Below, in pieces: positions 8,507-17,247 of a stretch of DNA of 64,000 nucleotides. The stretch spans positions 1,426,001 to 1,490,000 of the forward strand of contig JAYRJL010000001.1 of the NCBI GenBank assembly GCA_041906305.1, read 5' to 3'. Numbering within the stretch: position 1 is the first letter of the stretch; each line of letters starts with the position of its first letter. This DNA is from SHVZ01 sp041906305 (GTDB lineage: Bacteria; Pseudomonadota; Alphaproteobacteria; SHVZ01). The position numbers and the translations under genes were made by a program. A model generated the notes under the pieces. That model had not been told where the DNA came from. It ran no database searches and worked only from the letters and a program-made list of their open reading frames with translations.

Positions 8507-10242
8507 CAGCGGAGCCGGCCCAGGTAAGCCAGAAGCCGCCGCTGCCACTCGACGCAGCCCACGGCGCGGTAAAGGCGGGCTGCGTAGTTGATCGCCGAGA
8601 TCGCGGTCTGGCGCTCGCTCTCGACGCAGGCGATGCCGACCATGGTCAGCACGTCGGCCTCGGCCACGCGGTCGCCGATCATCTGATAGAGCATGCGGGC
8701 TTCGCTATAGGCGACGCAGGCGGCGTCGAGCCGGCCGCGTGCGGCGTCGAGATCGCCGATCGCGCGCATCGACGTCGCTTCCCCGGCCTTGTCGCCGATG
8801 CGTCCGAACATCGCCCGAGCGTGGGTGAAGTTGACCTTGGCGAGATCCCCGTTGTCGAGGAGACCGTCGAGCTGGCCGAGGTCCAGCAACGCCTGCGCCT
8901 GTTCGCGCTGGCCGCCGATGGTGCGGTAGAGCGTGTAGGCGCCGCGCATCAGCTCATGTCCCTGGCGCGCGCTGCCGCCCTGGCGCTCGATGTGTCCGAG
9001 GCCCTTCATCGCCTCGGCCTCGATCGTCGTGTCCTGGGCACTGCGCCCGAGCGCGCGCCCCTTCTCGTACTGGCTGCGGGCCTCGTTCAGGTTGCCGATC
9101 ATGCGCTCGAGCTCGGCGATACCGATATGGACGCGGGCCTCGCCCGGCTTGTCCTTCGCCTCGACGAACATGTTGGTGCATTGCGCCGCCGACGCGCGGG
9201 CGCTGGCAAACCGGAGCGTCGCACGCTTGAGGTCGCCACGGCCTGACAGGAGCTCGCCCTCGCCGAAGCGCCGGCCCGCGATCTTGAATTGCTCGACCGC
9301 CGCAACCGCCGAGTCCTTCGCCTCCCGCGGACGCTCCATCATCCGGAGGATCTCTGCCAGGGACTGGCGGACGACGCCCTCGCCGACGGGATCGCTGACG
9401 GTCTTGTAGATGGTGAGCGCGCGCTCGTAACGGGTGACGGCCTCGGTGTTGGACCGGCGCTGACGTTCGAGGTCGGCCCGACAGGTGAGGGCATGTGCCT
9501 CCCCCGACCGATCGCCCGACTGGCTGAAGGCGAAGCGGGCAAAATCGAACCCCGTCATCGCTTCTTCCGGCTTGCCCTGGCGGGCGCCGATCTCGGCGAG
9601 CGCCAGGCTCGCTTCGCCTTCGGAGTAGCGGTCGGCGGTCCTGACGGCCAACTCCCGCGCCTGATCGTAGAAGCCGCGCGCCGGTTCGTAGGCGTTCTGG
9701 CGGACCTGGGCCCGGCCCTGGAGCAGAAGCGCCTTGATCTGGCCGCGCTCGTCCTTTGCCTCGACGAACTGCTGCTGCGCATCGGCGTAGAGGCTTTGCG
9801 CGTCCGCGAAGCGGGTCTGCGCCTCGGCGACCTCGCCCTGGCCAAGCATGGCGAGGCCCACGCCCTGTGGGTCCTTGGCCTCGCGCAGCAGCGAGACCGC
9901 TTCCTTGTAGTGCCGGATCGCGTCGTCGAAGCGCTGCGCGTAGCGCATGCCGTCGCCCTGGATCCAGAACCTGCTGCCGGCAGCCTTGGGGCCGGTTCCG
10001 ATGCCGGTGCGGATCGCCTGCACGCCGCCGGATCTGCGGATCCGGCGCGACATCCACATGTCGATGACGACGCAGATGGCGCCGAAGACGAGAATCCCTT
10101 GGGCCACCATGTCGCGGATCGGCTGGGTTTCGCCGAGCGTGAAGGGATATGACCCGATCGCCGCGACGCCCGCCCCCAGCACGATCAACCCGCGCCTCGC
10201 CCACGCGCCGCCGCCACGCGTCTTCGAAAGCGCGTTCGCCAT
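8506..10242 (-). CDS. TPR-repeat membrane protein
   Basis: A 578-residue protein. Two hydrophobic helices near the N-terminus (about 16-34 and 46-64) are followed by a basic stretch, then TPR-like helical repeats to the end. Repeating units of the type A-x-x-x-Y-x-x-A-x-x-x-[YF] are visible (for example FDDAIRHYKEAVSLLREAKD and TRYERALTIYKTVSDP), spaced by roughly 40 residues. Repeats of this length form a superhelical binding surface, so it is probably a scaffold anchored in the inner membrane. Its stop overlaps the glycosidase start by one base (TGATG), so the two are co-translated. No enzymatic domain is seen. Confidence 0.85.
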   Translation of the reverse strand: MANALSKTRGGGAWARRGLIVLGAGVAAIGSYPFTLGETQPIRDMVAQGILVFGAICVVIDMWMSRRIRRSGGVQAIRTGIGTGPKAAGSRFWIQGDGMRYAQRFDDAIRHYKEAVSLLREAKDPQGVGLAMLGQGEVAEAQTRFADAQSLYADAQQQFVEAKDERGQIKALLLQGRAQVRQNAYEPARGFYDQARELAVRTADRYSEGEASLALAEIGARQGKPEEAMTGFDFARFAFSQSGDRSGEAHALTCRADLERQRRSNTEAVTRYERALTIYKTVSDPVGEGVVRQSLAEILRMMERPREAKDSAVAAVEQFKIAGRRFGEGELLSGRGDLKRATLRFASARASAAQCTNMFVEAKDKPGEARVHIGIAELERMIGNLNEARSQYEKGRALGRSAQDTTIEAEAMKGLGHIERQGGSARQGHELMRGAYTLYRTIGGQREQAQALLDLGQLDGLLDNGDLAKVNFTHARAMFGRIGDKAGEATSMRAIGDLDAARGRLDAACVAYSEARMLYQMIGDRVAEADVLTMVGIACVESERQTAISAINYAARLYRAVGCVEWQRRLLAYLGRLR

Positions 10243-10286
10243 CGGCTAGATGCGGCCCCTTGCGGGCGATTTCGACACGCGGCCCC

Positions 10287-11228
10287 CTATCGTCCTCGTG
10301 GCGGGTCGGCCAATCTCCGATAGATCGGCGCAAGCAGGCCCGGAAGCAGATAAATAGGCAATTGCCCGACGGCGAAATAGAGGAAAACGTCTGGCGGTGC
10401 CGATGCGCCGAGCGAGCCTACGAGAACGGCAAGGTTGCGGTTGCCGCTGGTGATGCCGAGTGCCAGCGCCGTGCGTCTCGGCAGGCCCGCGAAGACGGCC
10501 GCGCCTAGTGCCTGAAAGGCGAGGTTCGCGGCGAAGGCGGCGGCGGCGAATCCGCCGACCCGAAGCGGCTCGCCGATCGCAGCCCCGGTGATTCCATCCA
10601 TGGCCGCGACCGCGAAAACGAGCAAGGTGAGGACGATGGCGCCGTCGATTCGCCGCGGGTGAGCAGCGATGGCGGCGCCGCCGAAGACTCGACGACCGAG
10701 GAGTGCCAGGACGAGCGCGCCGAAGGTAAGGAGGGCCAGCCTCAGGAACAGCGACGCCACATCGAGGCCGAGGTCGATCCCGGCGAGCATCAGCGCCAGC
10801 GGCGGCAGCGTCAGGGGCATGACGAAGGTGGCGAGAACCGTCCCGATCAGGGCGAGCGCGCCCTCGAGTCCCAGCAGGACGGCGATCGACGGCGCGGCGA
10901 TCAGGGGCGGCGAGGCCGCCCAAAGCAACATCGCTTCGGCGAGACCGGCCGGCAATCCTGCAAGCCTCGTCGCCACCGCCATCAGAGCGGGCGAGGCGGC
11001 CAGCAGCCAAGCGACGAGCAGGGCTGCGGGAAGAGGGCGCTTGAGCTGGCCGGAGAGCGCCGTCCAGTCCATCCGCATCAGGGTCAGCGCCAGCAGCAGC
11101 ACGACCGACGGCGTCAGCAGAGGCCTGAAAAGCTGCGCCAGGGGCGGGACGGCAAGGCCGACGAAGACGCCCGCGGCGAGCATGGACTTGCCGTGCCGGC
11201 CGAGCCAGCCGAGGGCGCCTGCGAGCAT
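10287..11228 (-). CDS. Sodium:bile acid symporter (SBF)-like permease
   Basis: A 313-residue, almost entirely hydrophobic protein with about nine or ten helices, of the bile acid:sodium symporter/arsenite-permease-like superfamily. ITSGNRNLAVLVG near residue 260 matches the unwound sodium-binding helix motif of that fold. The ATG at 11228 (MLAGALGWLGRHGKSML) is chosen because upstream codons of the same frame lie inside the divergent thioesterase gene. The transported solute cannot be inferred; family members carry bile acids, pantoate, keto acids and sulfonates. Divergent from the thioesterase with 54 bases between, so both may share a promoter region. Confidence 0.82.
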   Translation of the reverse strand: MLAGALGWLGRHGKSMLAAGVFVGLAVPPLAQLFRPLLTPSVVLLLALTLMRMDWTALSGQLKRPLPAALLVAWLLAASPALMAVATRLAGLPAGLAEAMLLWAASPPLIAAPSIAVLLGLEGALALIGTVLATFVMPLTLPPLALMLAGIDLGLDVASLFLRLALLTFGALVLALLGRRVFGGAAIAAHPRRIDGAIVLTLLVFAVAAMDGITGAAIGEPLRVGGFAAAAFAANLAFQALGAAVFAGLPRRTALALGITSGNRNLAVLVGSLGASAPPDVFLYFAVGQLPIYLLPGLLAPIYRRLADPPRGR

Positions 11229-11282
11229 GCGCCGAACGCTAGCGGCTTTCGAAGACGGGGCCAATACGATAGAGGAAACGCG

Positions 11283-11780
11283 ATGAACGATGCTTGGCTC
11301 GAAGACTATCGCGATCGCGTCCGTCCTGAATGGATCGACTACAACGGCCACATGAACGTGGCCTACTACGTGCTCGCCTTCGATCGTGCGAGCGACGTGA
11401 TGTTCGATCGCGTCGGTCTCGGTCATGCCCATCGGGAGGCGACCAACCAGGGCTTCTTCGTCGTCGAGGCGCATGTCATCTACGGCCGCGAGGTCCTGCA
11501 GGGTGATCCTCTCCGTTTCGAGGGCTGGGTGGTCGAGGCAGGTGAAAGGAAGCTTCGGTACTTCCTCGAGATGTTCCACGCGGAGAAGGGCTATCGCGCG
11601 GCGGCGGCCGAATTCCTCGGGCTCAACGTCGATCTCGGAACGAGGCGATCGGTGCCGTTTCCGGAGGGCTTGCGCCTGCGGTTGGAGGAGGCCGCGGCCA
11701 GGGATCGCGCCCGCGGATTGCCGGCTGAGGTCGGGCGTGCGATCGGGCAGCCGCGCCCTGCGAGATCGGAACGGACTTGA
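11283..11780 (+). CDS. Acyl-CoA thioesterase, hotdog fold (4-hydroxybenzoyl-CoA thioesterase-like)
   Basis: A 165-residue hotdog-fold thioesterase of the YbgC/4HBT group. The catalytic Asp is D19 in WIDYNGHMNVAYY, the signature loop of this group; it acts as nucleophile or base on acyl-CoA thioesters. GVV..AGERKLRYFLEMF forms the later strands. The C-terminal tail (from about residue 125) is charged and probably disordered. The start is the ATG at 11283, preceded by GAGGAAACGCG. Divergent from a permease. Acyl group unknown; carnitine or betaine-related thioesterases share this motif. Confidence 0.85.
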   Translation: MNDAWLEDYRDRVRPEWIDYNGHMNVAYYVLAFDRASDVMFDRVGLGHAHREATNQGFFVVEAHVIYGREVLQGDPLRFEGWVVEAGERKLRYFLEMFHAEKGYRAAAAEFLGLNVDLGTRRSVPFPEGLRLRLEEAAARDRARGLPAEVGRAIGQPRPARSERT

Positions 11781-11850
11781 GTCCGCACGGCCGATTGGCT
11801 ACGTCCGTGGCAATGGCGAGCCGCCTGAAGCGGCCGCCGCGGGGGACTTG

Positions 11851-12867
11851 GTGCAGGATCGGGAGCAGGCGGACTTCTTCGCCCGCAATGCGCTGACGCG
11901 CATGACCGTGCTCGGCATTCCGCCGACGCCGGAAAACTTCGTGGTCTGGTACGCCTATTTCAGCAATCGGCCCCCGACGCTGAAGAAGGCGGTCGACCTG
12001 CTGATCGCCGGCGGCCGCCCGGCCGATGCCGTGCTGACCGCTGAAATCCATCGGCGCTTCTTCGCGCAGGACGTCGCGACTGCCGAAGCCATGGAGGCAT
12101 CTGAGACAGTCGACACGCTGCTGGCGCGCCTGATGGAACAGGTTTCGACGCAGGCCCGGGGCGCCGAAGCCTATCGCGGCGCGCTTGCCGACGCCGCGAC
12201 CGAGCTCAATGGCGGGGAGATCGGCGGGATCCTCTCGCGCCTGGTCGCCGAGACCCATCGCATGGCGGCGCTCAACCGCGACATGCAAGCGCATCTTCGG
12301 GCCGCGGGGTCCGAGATCGACGGCCTGCGCCAGAGCCTGGGCGAGGCGCGCGAGCAGGCCGAGACCGACGCGCTGACCGCCATCGCCAACCGCAAGCGCT
12401 TCGACCAGACCATCCGCAAGGCGATCGCGGACTCGGTCGAGCGCGAGCATCCGCTGACCCTGCTGATGGTCGACATCGACCATTTCAAGCGCTTCAACGA
12501 CACCCACGGCCACCAGGTCGGCGATCAGGTGCTGAGGCTCGTGGCCCGCACCTTGACCGACTGCGTGCGTGAAGGCGACCTTCCGGCCCGCTACGGCGGC
12601 GAGGAGTTCGCGGTGATTCTGCCGCGCACCGACCTCGCGGCGGCACGCCCCATCGCCGAACGGATCCGCACCACGCTGGCGGCCCGCAAGATCGTCCGGC
12701 GCACCACGGGCGAGGGACTGGGCGGCATCACGATCTCGATCGGCGCCGCTCTTCACCGGCCGGGCGAGACGCAGGCGGCCCTGGTCGCCCGGGCTGATTC
12801 GGCGCTCTATGCCGCCAAGCGCCAGGGCCGGAACCGGCTCGTGGTCGAGGGCGATAGCGCGGGTTAG
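11851..12867 (+). CDS. GGDEF diguanylate cyclase
   Basis: A cytoplasmic c-di-GMP synthase of about 338 residues. An N-terminal helical domain (about 1-80, ADFFARNALTRM...NFVVWYAYFS) is of a type found before GGDEF in alphaproteobacteria. A coiled-coil linker (about 100-170) follows, then the GGDEF domain. The active site is GGEEF at 249-253, with metal Asp residues in VDIDHFKRFND (D208, D210). An inhibitory I-site, R240-EGD243, stands five residues before GGEEF, so product inhibition should be intact. No transmembrane segment or EAL domain. The start is a GTG at 11851 behind GGGGGAC; no ATG lies before the conserved N-terminus. Position after the thioesterase gives no functional hint. Confidence 0.9.
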   Translation: MQDREQADFFARNALTRMTVLGIPPTPENFVVWYAYFSNRPPTLKKAVDLLIAGGRPADAVLTAEIHRRFFAQDVATAEAMEASETVDTLLARLMEQVSTQARGAEAYRGALADAATELNGGEIGGILSRLVAETHRMAALNRDMQAHLRAAGSEIDGLRQSLGEAREQAETDALTAIANRKRFDQTIRKAIADSVEREHPLTLLMVDIDHFKRFNDTHGHQVGDQVLRLVARTLTDCVREGDLPARYGGEEFAVILPRTDLAAARPIAERIRTTLAARKIVRRTTGEGLGGITISIGAALHRPGETQAALVARADSALYAAKRQGRNRLVVEGDSAG

Positions 12868-12898
12868 ATTTGGGCGCCGCCGCCCCTATATTGGCCTG

Positions 12899-15133
12899 AT
12901 GACCTCCCAGCCGCTGCCGGCCGCGCCGCAGCTTCCCCCCTATTTCGCGGGCCTCAACGAGGCCCAGCGCCGCGCCGTCGAGACGGTCGACGGGCCGGTC
13001 CTGGTGCTCGCCGGCGCCGGCACCGGCAAGACGCGCGTCCTGACCACGCGGCTCGCCCATCTGCTCGCCTCGGGCGCGGCCCGCCCCTGGAACATCCTGG
13101 CGGTCACCTTCACCAACAAGGCGGCGCGCGAGATGCGCGAGCGGGTGGCCAACATCATCGGCCCCTCGGTCGAGCAGGTGTGGCTCGGCACCTTCCACGC
13201 GCTCTGCACCCGGATTCTCCGCAAGCACGCGGAGTTGGTGGGGCTCAAGTCGAACTTCACCATCCTGGATGCGGACGACCAGGTGCGTCTCCTGAAGCAG
13301 GTGCTGGAGGCCGAAGGCGTCGACGACAAGCGATGGCCGGCGCGCGTGCTGATGACGGTGATCCAGCGATGGAAGGACCGGGCGCTGCCGCCCGAGAAGA
13401 TCGGTGTTGCCGAGGCGGGCGATCTGGCCGGCGGCAAGCTTCCGCAGATCTATGCTTCTTACCAGCAGCGCCTCAAGACGCTGAACGCCGCCGATTTCGG
13501 CGACCTCCTGATGCATGCGGTCGCGCTGTTCCAGGCCGATGCCGAAGTGCTGGGGCAATACCAGCGGCAGTTCCGCTACCTGCTGGTCGACGAGTACCAG
13601 GACACGAACGTGGCGCAGTATCTCTGGCTGCGTCTCTTGGCGCAGGGACGCCACAACATCTGCTGCGTCGGCGACGAGGACCAGTCGATCTACGGCTGGC
13701 GCGGGGCCGAGATCGGCAACATCCTCCGCTTCGAAGCGGACTTCCCCGGCGCCAAGGTGGTCAGGCTCGAGCAGAACTATCGCTCGACGCCGGCGATCCT
13801 GGCGGCCGCTTCGCACCTGATCGCCAACAACAAGGATCGTCTCGGCAAGACCCTGTGGACCGAGGCCGAGGCCGGCGACAACGTGAAGGTCATGGCCGTC
13901 TGGGACGGCGAGGACGAGGCCAGGCGCGTCGGCGACGAGATCGAGGCGCTGCAGCGGAAGGGGCTCCAGCTCGGGCAGATCGCGATCCTGGTCCGCGCCG
14001 GCTTCCAGACCCGCGAGTTCGAGGAGCGCTTCATCACGCTCGGCCTCAACTATCGCGTGATCGGCGGCCAGCGTTTCTACGAGCGGCTCGAGATCCGCGA
14101 CGCGATGGCCTATCTCCGCGTCGTCCAGCAGCCGGACGACGACCTCGCCTTCGAGCGCATCATCAACACGCCCAAGCGCGGCATCGGCCAGACCACCGTT
14201 CAGACTCTGCACAAGCTCGCCCGCGCGCAAGGCGTCCCGCTGCTGGCCGCCGCCTCGGCGATGGCCGGCACCGACGAGCTCAAGCCTGCGGCCAGGCGCG
14301 CGATCTCGACGGTGGTCGAAGACTTCGCCCGCTGGCGCCAGATGGTCGACAATGTCGGACCCGCCGACCTGGCGCAGACCGTGCTGGACGAGAGCGGCTA
14401 CACCGCGCACTGGCAGCAGGACAAGTCGGCCGAGGCGCCGGGCCGGCTCGAGAACCTGAAGGAGCTCGTGCGCGCGATCGGCGAGTTCGAGAGCCTGGCC
14501 TCGTTCCTCGAGCACGTGTCGCTGGTGATGGACATCGACGAGGTCGATCCCGGCCAGCAGATCAGCCTGATGACGCTGCACGCCGCCAAGGGCCTCGAGT
14601 TCGACTCGGTCTTCCTGCCGGGCTGGGAGGAGGGGCTGTTCCCGCATCCGCGCGCGCTCGACGAGTCCGGCAATGCCGGGCTCGAAGAGGAGCGGCGGCT
14701 CGCCTATGTCGGCCTGACACGGGCGCGGAAGCGCGCCTACGTGACCCACGCCGCCAACCGGCGCATCCACAACATGTGGCAGTCGAGCGTGCCTTCGCGG
14801 TTCATTGCCGAGCTGCCGGCCGATGCGATCGAGGTCGAGGCGGAGTCCGGCCTCTTCGGCGGCTCGGCCATCGGGGGAAGTTACGGCGGGTCGATCTACG
14901 AGTCGCGTCCCGCTGCCTGGCTCAACCAGCCGCGCCGCCAAGCGCCGCTGATCGAGGGGCGCGCCGTCAACCTGACGCCGAAGCGTTCCGGCGGCTTTCC
15001 CGCCGGGGCGCGGGTCTTCCATCAGAAATTCGGATACGGGACAGTACGCGCCGTCGATGGGGACAAGCTCGAGATCGAGTTCGAGCATGCGGGCATGAAG
15101 AAGGTTATGGACAGCTTCGTCACCGCCGCCTGA
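12899..15133 (+). CDS. uvrD: ATP-dependent DNA helicase UvrD/PcrA
   Basis: A 744-residue superfamily 1A 3'-5' helicase that unwinds DNA in nucleotide-excision and mismatch repair. Motifs in order: Q motif LNEAQRRAV (19-27), Walker A AGAGTGKTR (38-46), AVTFTNKAAREM (motif Ia), VDEYQDTN (motif II), GDEDQSIYGWRGA (motif III), QNYRS (motif IV), TLHAAKGLEF (motif V) and VGLTRARKRA (motif VI). The C-terminus has a Tudor-like beta-strand unit (FGYGTVRAVDGDKLEIEF) that binds RNA polymerase in PcrA. The ATG at 12899 is the first in frame after the GGDEF gene's stop. Full length compared with UvrD/PcrA (about 720-750). Confidence 0.96.
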   Translation: MTSQPLPAAPQLPPYFAGLNEAQRRAVETVDGPVLVLAGAGTGKTRVLTTRLAHLLASGAARPWNILAVTFTNKAAREMRERVANIIGPSVEQVWLGTFHALCTRILRKHAELVGLKSNFTILDADDQVRLLKQVLEAEGVDDKRWPARVLMTVIQRWKDRALPPEKIGVAEAGDLAGGKLPQIYASYQQRLKTLNAADFGDLLMHAVALFQADAEVLGQYQRQFRYLLVDEYQDTNVAQYLWLRLLAQGRHNICCVGDEDQSIYGWRGAEIGNILRFEADFPGAKVVRLEQNYRSTPAILAAASHLIANNKDRLGKTLWTEAEAGDNVKVMAVWDGEDEARRVGDEIEALQRKGLQLGQIAILVRAGFQTREFEERFITLGLNYRVIGGQRFYERLEIRDAMAYLRVVQQPDDDLAFERIINTPKRGIGQTTVQTLHKLARAQGVPLLAAASAMAGTDELKPAARRAISTVVEDFARWRQMVDNVGPADLAQTVLDESGYTAHWQQDKSAEAPGRLENLKELVRAIGEFESLASFLEHVSLVMDIDEVDPGQQISLMTLHAAKGLEFDSVFLPGWEEGLFPHPRALDESGNAGLEEERRLAYVGLTRARKRAYVTHAANRRIHNMWQSSVPSRFIAELPADAIEVEAESGLFGGSAIGGSYGGSIYESRPAAWLNQPRRQAPLIEGRAVNLTPKRSGGFPAGARVFHQKFGYGTVRAVDGDKLEIEFEHAGMKKVMDSFVTAA

Positions 15134-15229
15134 TGACTTGTGATGATGTAAAAAACATGACTATACACGGCTAAGGCGTTAGTTCTACGATCCCAGGCAG
15201 TAATATTCTGTCCGTGTGGATGCCGTTTC

Positions 15230-15508
15230 GTGATCACCGCCGCGCAGATGCGGGCCGCAAGAGCCCTTCTGGACATCGATCAGCGTGAGCTTGCCGAGCT
15301 TGCCGGCGTGTCCCTGCCGACGATCCAGCGCATGGAAGCGAGCGACGGCACGGTCCGGGGCGTCATCGACACGCTGACCAAGGTCGTAGAGGCCCTGAGC
15401 CGCTCCGGTATCGAGCTCATCGGCGACAACGGAAGCAGCAGCGCCGGTGGCCGCGGCGTCCGCTTCAAGGAACCGAAGGCCGCCAAGGCCGTGCGAGGAC
15501 GTGCGTGA
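15230..15508 (+). CDS. XRE-type helix-turn-helix regulator
   Basis: A 92-residue DNA-binding protein. Residues 4-60 form an HTH_3/XRE domain (AAQMRAARALLDIDQRELAELAGVS), with the recognition helix around SLPTIQRMEAS. The rest (about 62-92) is short and charged, with no ligand domain. The likely start is GTG at 15230, because the family begins MITAAQMRAAR; no strong ribosome site is visible. Its stop overlaps the start of the SulP transporter (GTGA, 15505-15508), so both are made together and the regulator may control its own operon. It resembles stand-alone regulators in alphaproteobacteria; no toxin partner is present. Confidence 0.85.
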   Translation: MITAAQMRAARALLDIDQRELAELAGVSLPTIQRMEASDGTVRGVIDTLTKVVEALSRSGIELIGDNGSSSAGGRGVRFKEPKAAKAVRGRA

Positions 15509-17247
15509 CCGCGCCGGCCGGACCGAGCTTCGCGGAACTCTTCACGCCGAAGCTCGTCACCATCCTCCGCGAGCGCTACGGCCTCACGGAACTGCGTGCG
15601 GACATCGTCGCCGGCCTCACCGTCGCCATCGTCGCGCTGCCGCTCTCGATGGCGATCGCGATCGCATCGGGTGTCGGTCCGGAGCGCGGTCTCTACACCG
15701 CCATCGTGGGTGGTTTTTTCGTTTCGCTGTTGGGGGGAAGCCGATTCCAGATCGGCGGGCCGGCCGGGGCGTTCATCGTCCTGGTCGCCGCCACCGTCGA
15801 TCGACATGGTGTCGACGCGCTGCTGCTGGCGACGATGATCTCCGGCGTGTTCCTCCTGATCATCGGGTTCCTGCGGCTGGGGACTTACGTCAAGTACATC
15901 CCCTATCCGGTCACCATTGGGTTCACCGCCGGGATCGCCGTCATCATCCTCGCGAGCCAGCTCAAGGATCTTTTCGGGCTCACCCTCGAAGGCAAGGAGC
16001 CGGGGCCGCTGATCCCGAAACTGGGAGCGCTCGCCGTCGCGCTGGACACGATCAGCCTCGCGGCGGTCGCCGTCTCGGTGGCCACGGTCGCGGTCATCAT
16101 GATCGTGCGCCGGTATCGGCCGCATTGGCCGGGGCTCCTGATCGCGGTCGCGCTCGGCACCTTCGCGGCCTGGGTGCTCAACCTGCCGATCGAGACCATC
16201 GGCAGCCGCTTCGGCGGCATCCCGAGCGCGCTGCCGGCGCCGGCCCTGCCGCCGCTCTCATGGGCGCGTATCCAGGCGGTGCTGCCCGATGCGATCGCCT
16301 TCACGTTGCTGGGGGCGATCGAGAGCCTGCTGTCCGCCGTGGTCGCCGACAGCATGACCGGGCGGCGACACCGCTCCAACTGCGAGCTGGTGGCGCAGGG
16401 CGCCGCCAACGTCGCGTCATCCCTGTTCGGCGGCATCTGTGTCACGGGCACGATCGCGCGTACCGCGACCAATGTCCGCGCCGGCGCGCGGGGGCCGGTC
16501 TCCGGCATGTTGCACGCGGTGTTCCTGCTGGGGTTCATGGTCGTGGCGGCGCCGCTCGCCAGCTTCATCCCGCTCGCGTCGCTTGCCAGCGTCCTTGCCG
16601 TGGTCGCTTGGAACATGGCCGAGAAGCATGAGTTCGCGGCCCTGCTGCGTGCCTCGCCCGGCGATGCCTTGGTCCTGCTGTCGACCTTCCTCCTCACCAT
16701 CTTCCGAGACCTGACGGAAGGCATCCTGGTCGGTTTCGGGCTCGGCACGCTGCTGTTCATGCACCGCATGGCCCATGCCGTGGAGGTCGAGAGCGTGCGA
16801 CCCGTCGCGGAAGACGATGTGCCCGACGCGGCGGCCACTGGCGGACGCCAGCCCTATGACGTGGGCGCCGCCACCGACCGGGACGTCGTGGTCTACCGGA
16901 TCTCCGGCGCGTTCTTCTTCGGCGCGGCGGCGTCCGTCATCAACGCTCTCGAACGCCTCGCCGAGCATCCCAAGGTCTATGTCGTCGATTTCTCGGCGGT
17001 TCCGGTCATCGACTCGACGGCGGCGGCGACGATAGACGGCTTCCTCCGCAAGGCGGAGCGCCATGGCGCGAAGGTGGTGATCTCGGGCGCGCGGGAGCCG
17101 GTGCGCCATGTCCTGTCGACGCACGGCATCCGCCCGCCGCGCGCGCTCTTCGAGGCCTCCCTTCCCGACGCCGTCGCGCGGGCGCATGCGCTCGCGGGGA
17201 CGCCGGAACCGTCAGCCGATCAGCTCAAGCCACTCGTCCTCAGTTAG
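15505..17247 (+). CDS. SulP family anion transporter with STAS domain
   Basis: A 580-residue inner-membrane transporter of the SulP (SLC26) family, which carries sulfate, bicarbonate or related anions. An N-terminal transmembrane domain (about 20-420, with GLTVAIVALPLSMAIAIASGV and FQIGGPAGAFIVLVA, the conserved SulP signature regions) is followed by a cytoplasmic STAS domain (about 445-555, VVYRISGAFFFGAA and VIDSTAAATIDGF). It starts with GTG overlapping the HTH gene's stop by 4 bases. Its last 36 bases overlap the 3' end of the convergent ligA gene. No carbonic anhydrase or sulfate-assimilation gene is adjacent, so the anion is unknown. Confidence 0.92.
   Translation: MTAPAGPSFAELFTPKLVTILRERYGLTELRADIVAGLTVAIVALPLSMAIAIASGVGPERGLYTAIVGGFFVSLLGGSRFQIGGPAGAFIVLVAATVDRHGVDALLLATMISGVFLLIIGFLRLGTYVKYIPYPVTIGFTAGIAVIILASQLKDLFGLTLEGKEPGPLIPKLGALAVALDTISLAAVAVSVATVAVIMIVRRYRPHWPGLLIAVALGTFAAWVLNLPIETIGSRFGGIPSALPAPALPPLSWARIQAVLPDAIAFTLLGAIESLLSAVVADSMTGRRHRSNCELVAQGAANVASSLFGGICVTGTIARTATNVRAGARGPVSGMLHAVFLLGFMVVAAPLASFIPLASLASVLAVVAWNMAEKHEFAALLRASPGDALVLLSTFLLTIFRDLTEGILVGFGLGTLLFMHRMAHAVEVESVRPVAEDDVPDAAATGGRQPYDVGAATDRDVVVYRISGAFFFGAAASVINALERLAEHPKVYVVDFSAVPVIDSTAAATIDGFLRKAERHGAKVVISGAREPVRHVLSTHGIRPPRALFEASLPDAVARAHALAGTPEPSADQLKPLVLS

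Noticed and set aside
12728..15088. A 786-codon frame antisense to uvrD
   Set aside because: It mirrors the codon pattern of uvrD on the other strand. It contains no recognisable domain, while uvrD shows all helicase motifs.
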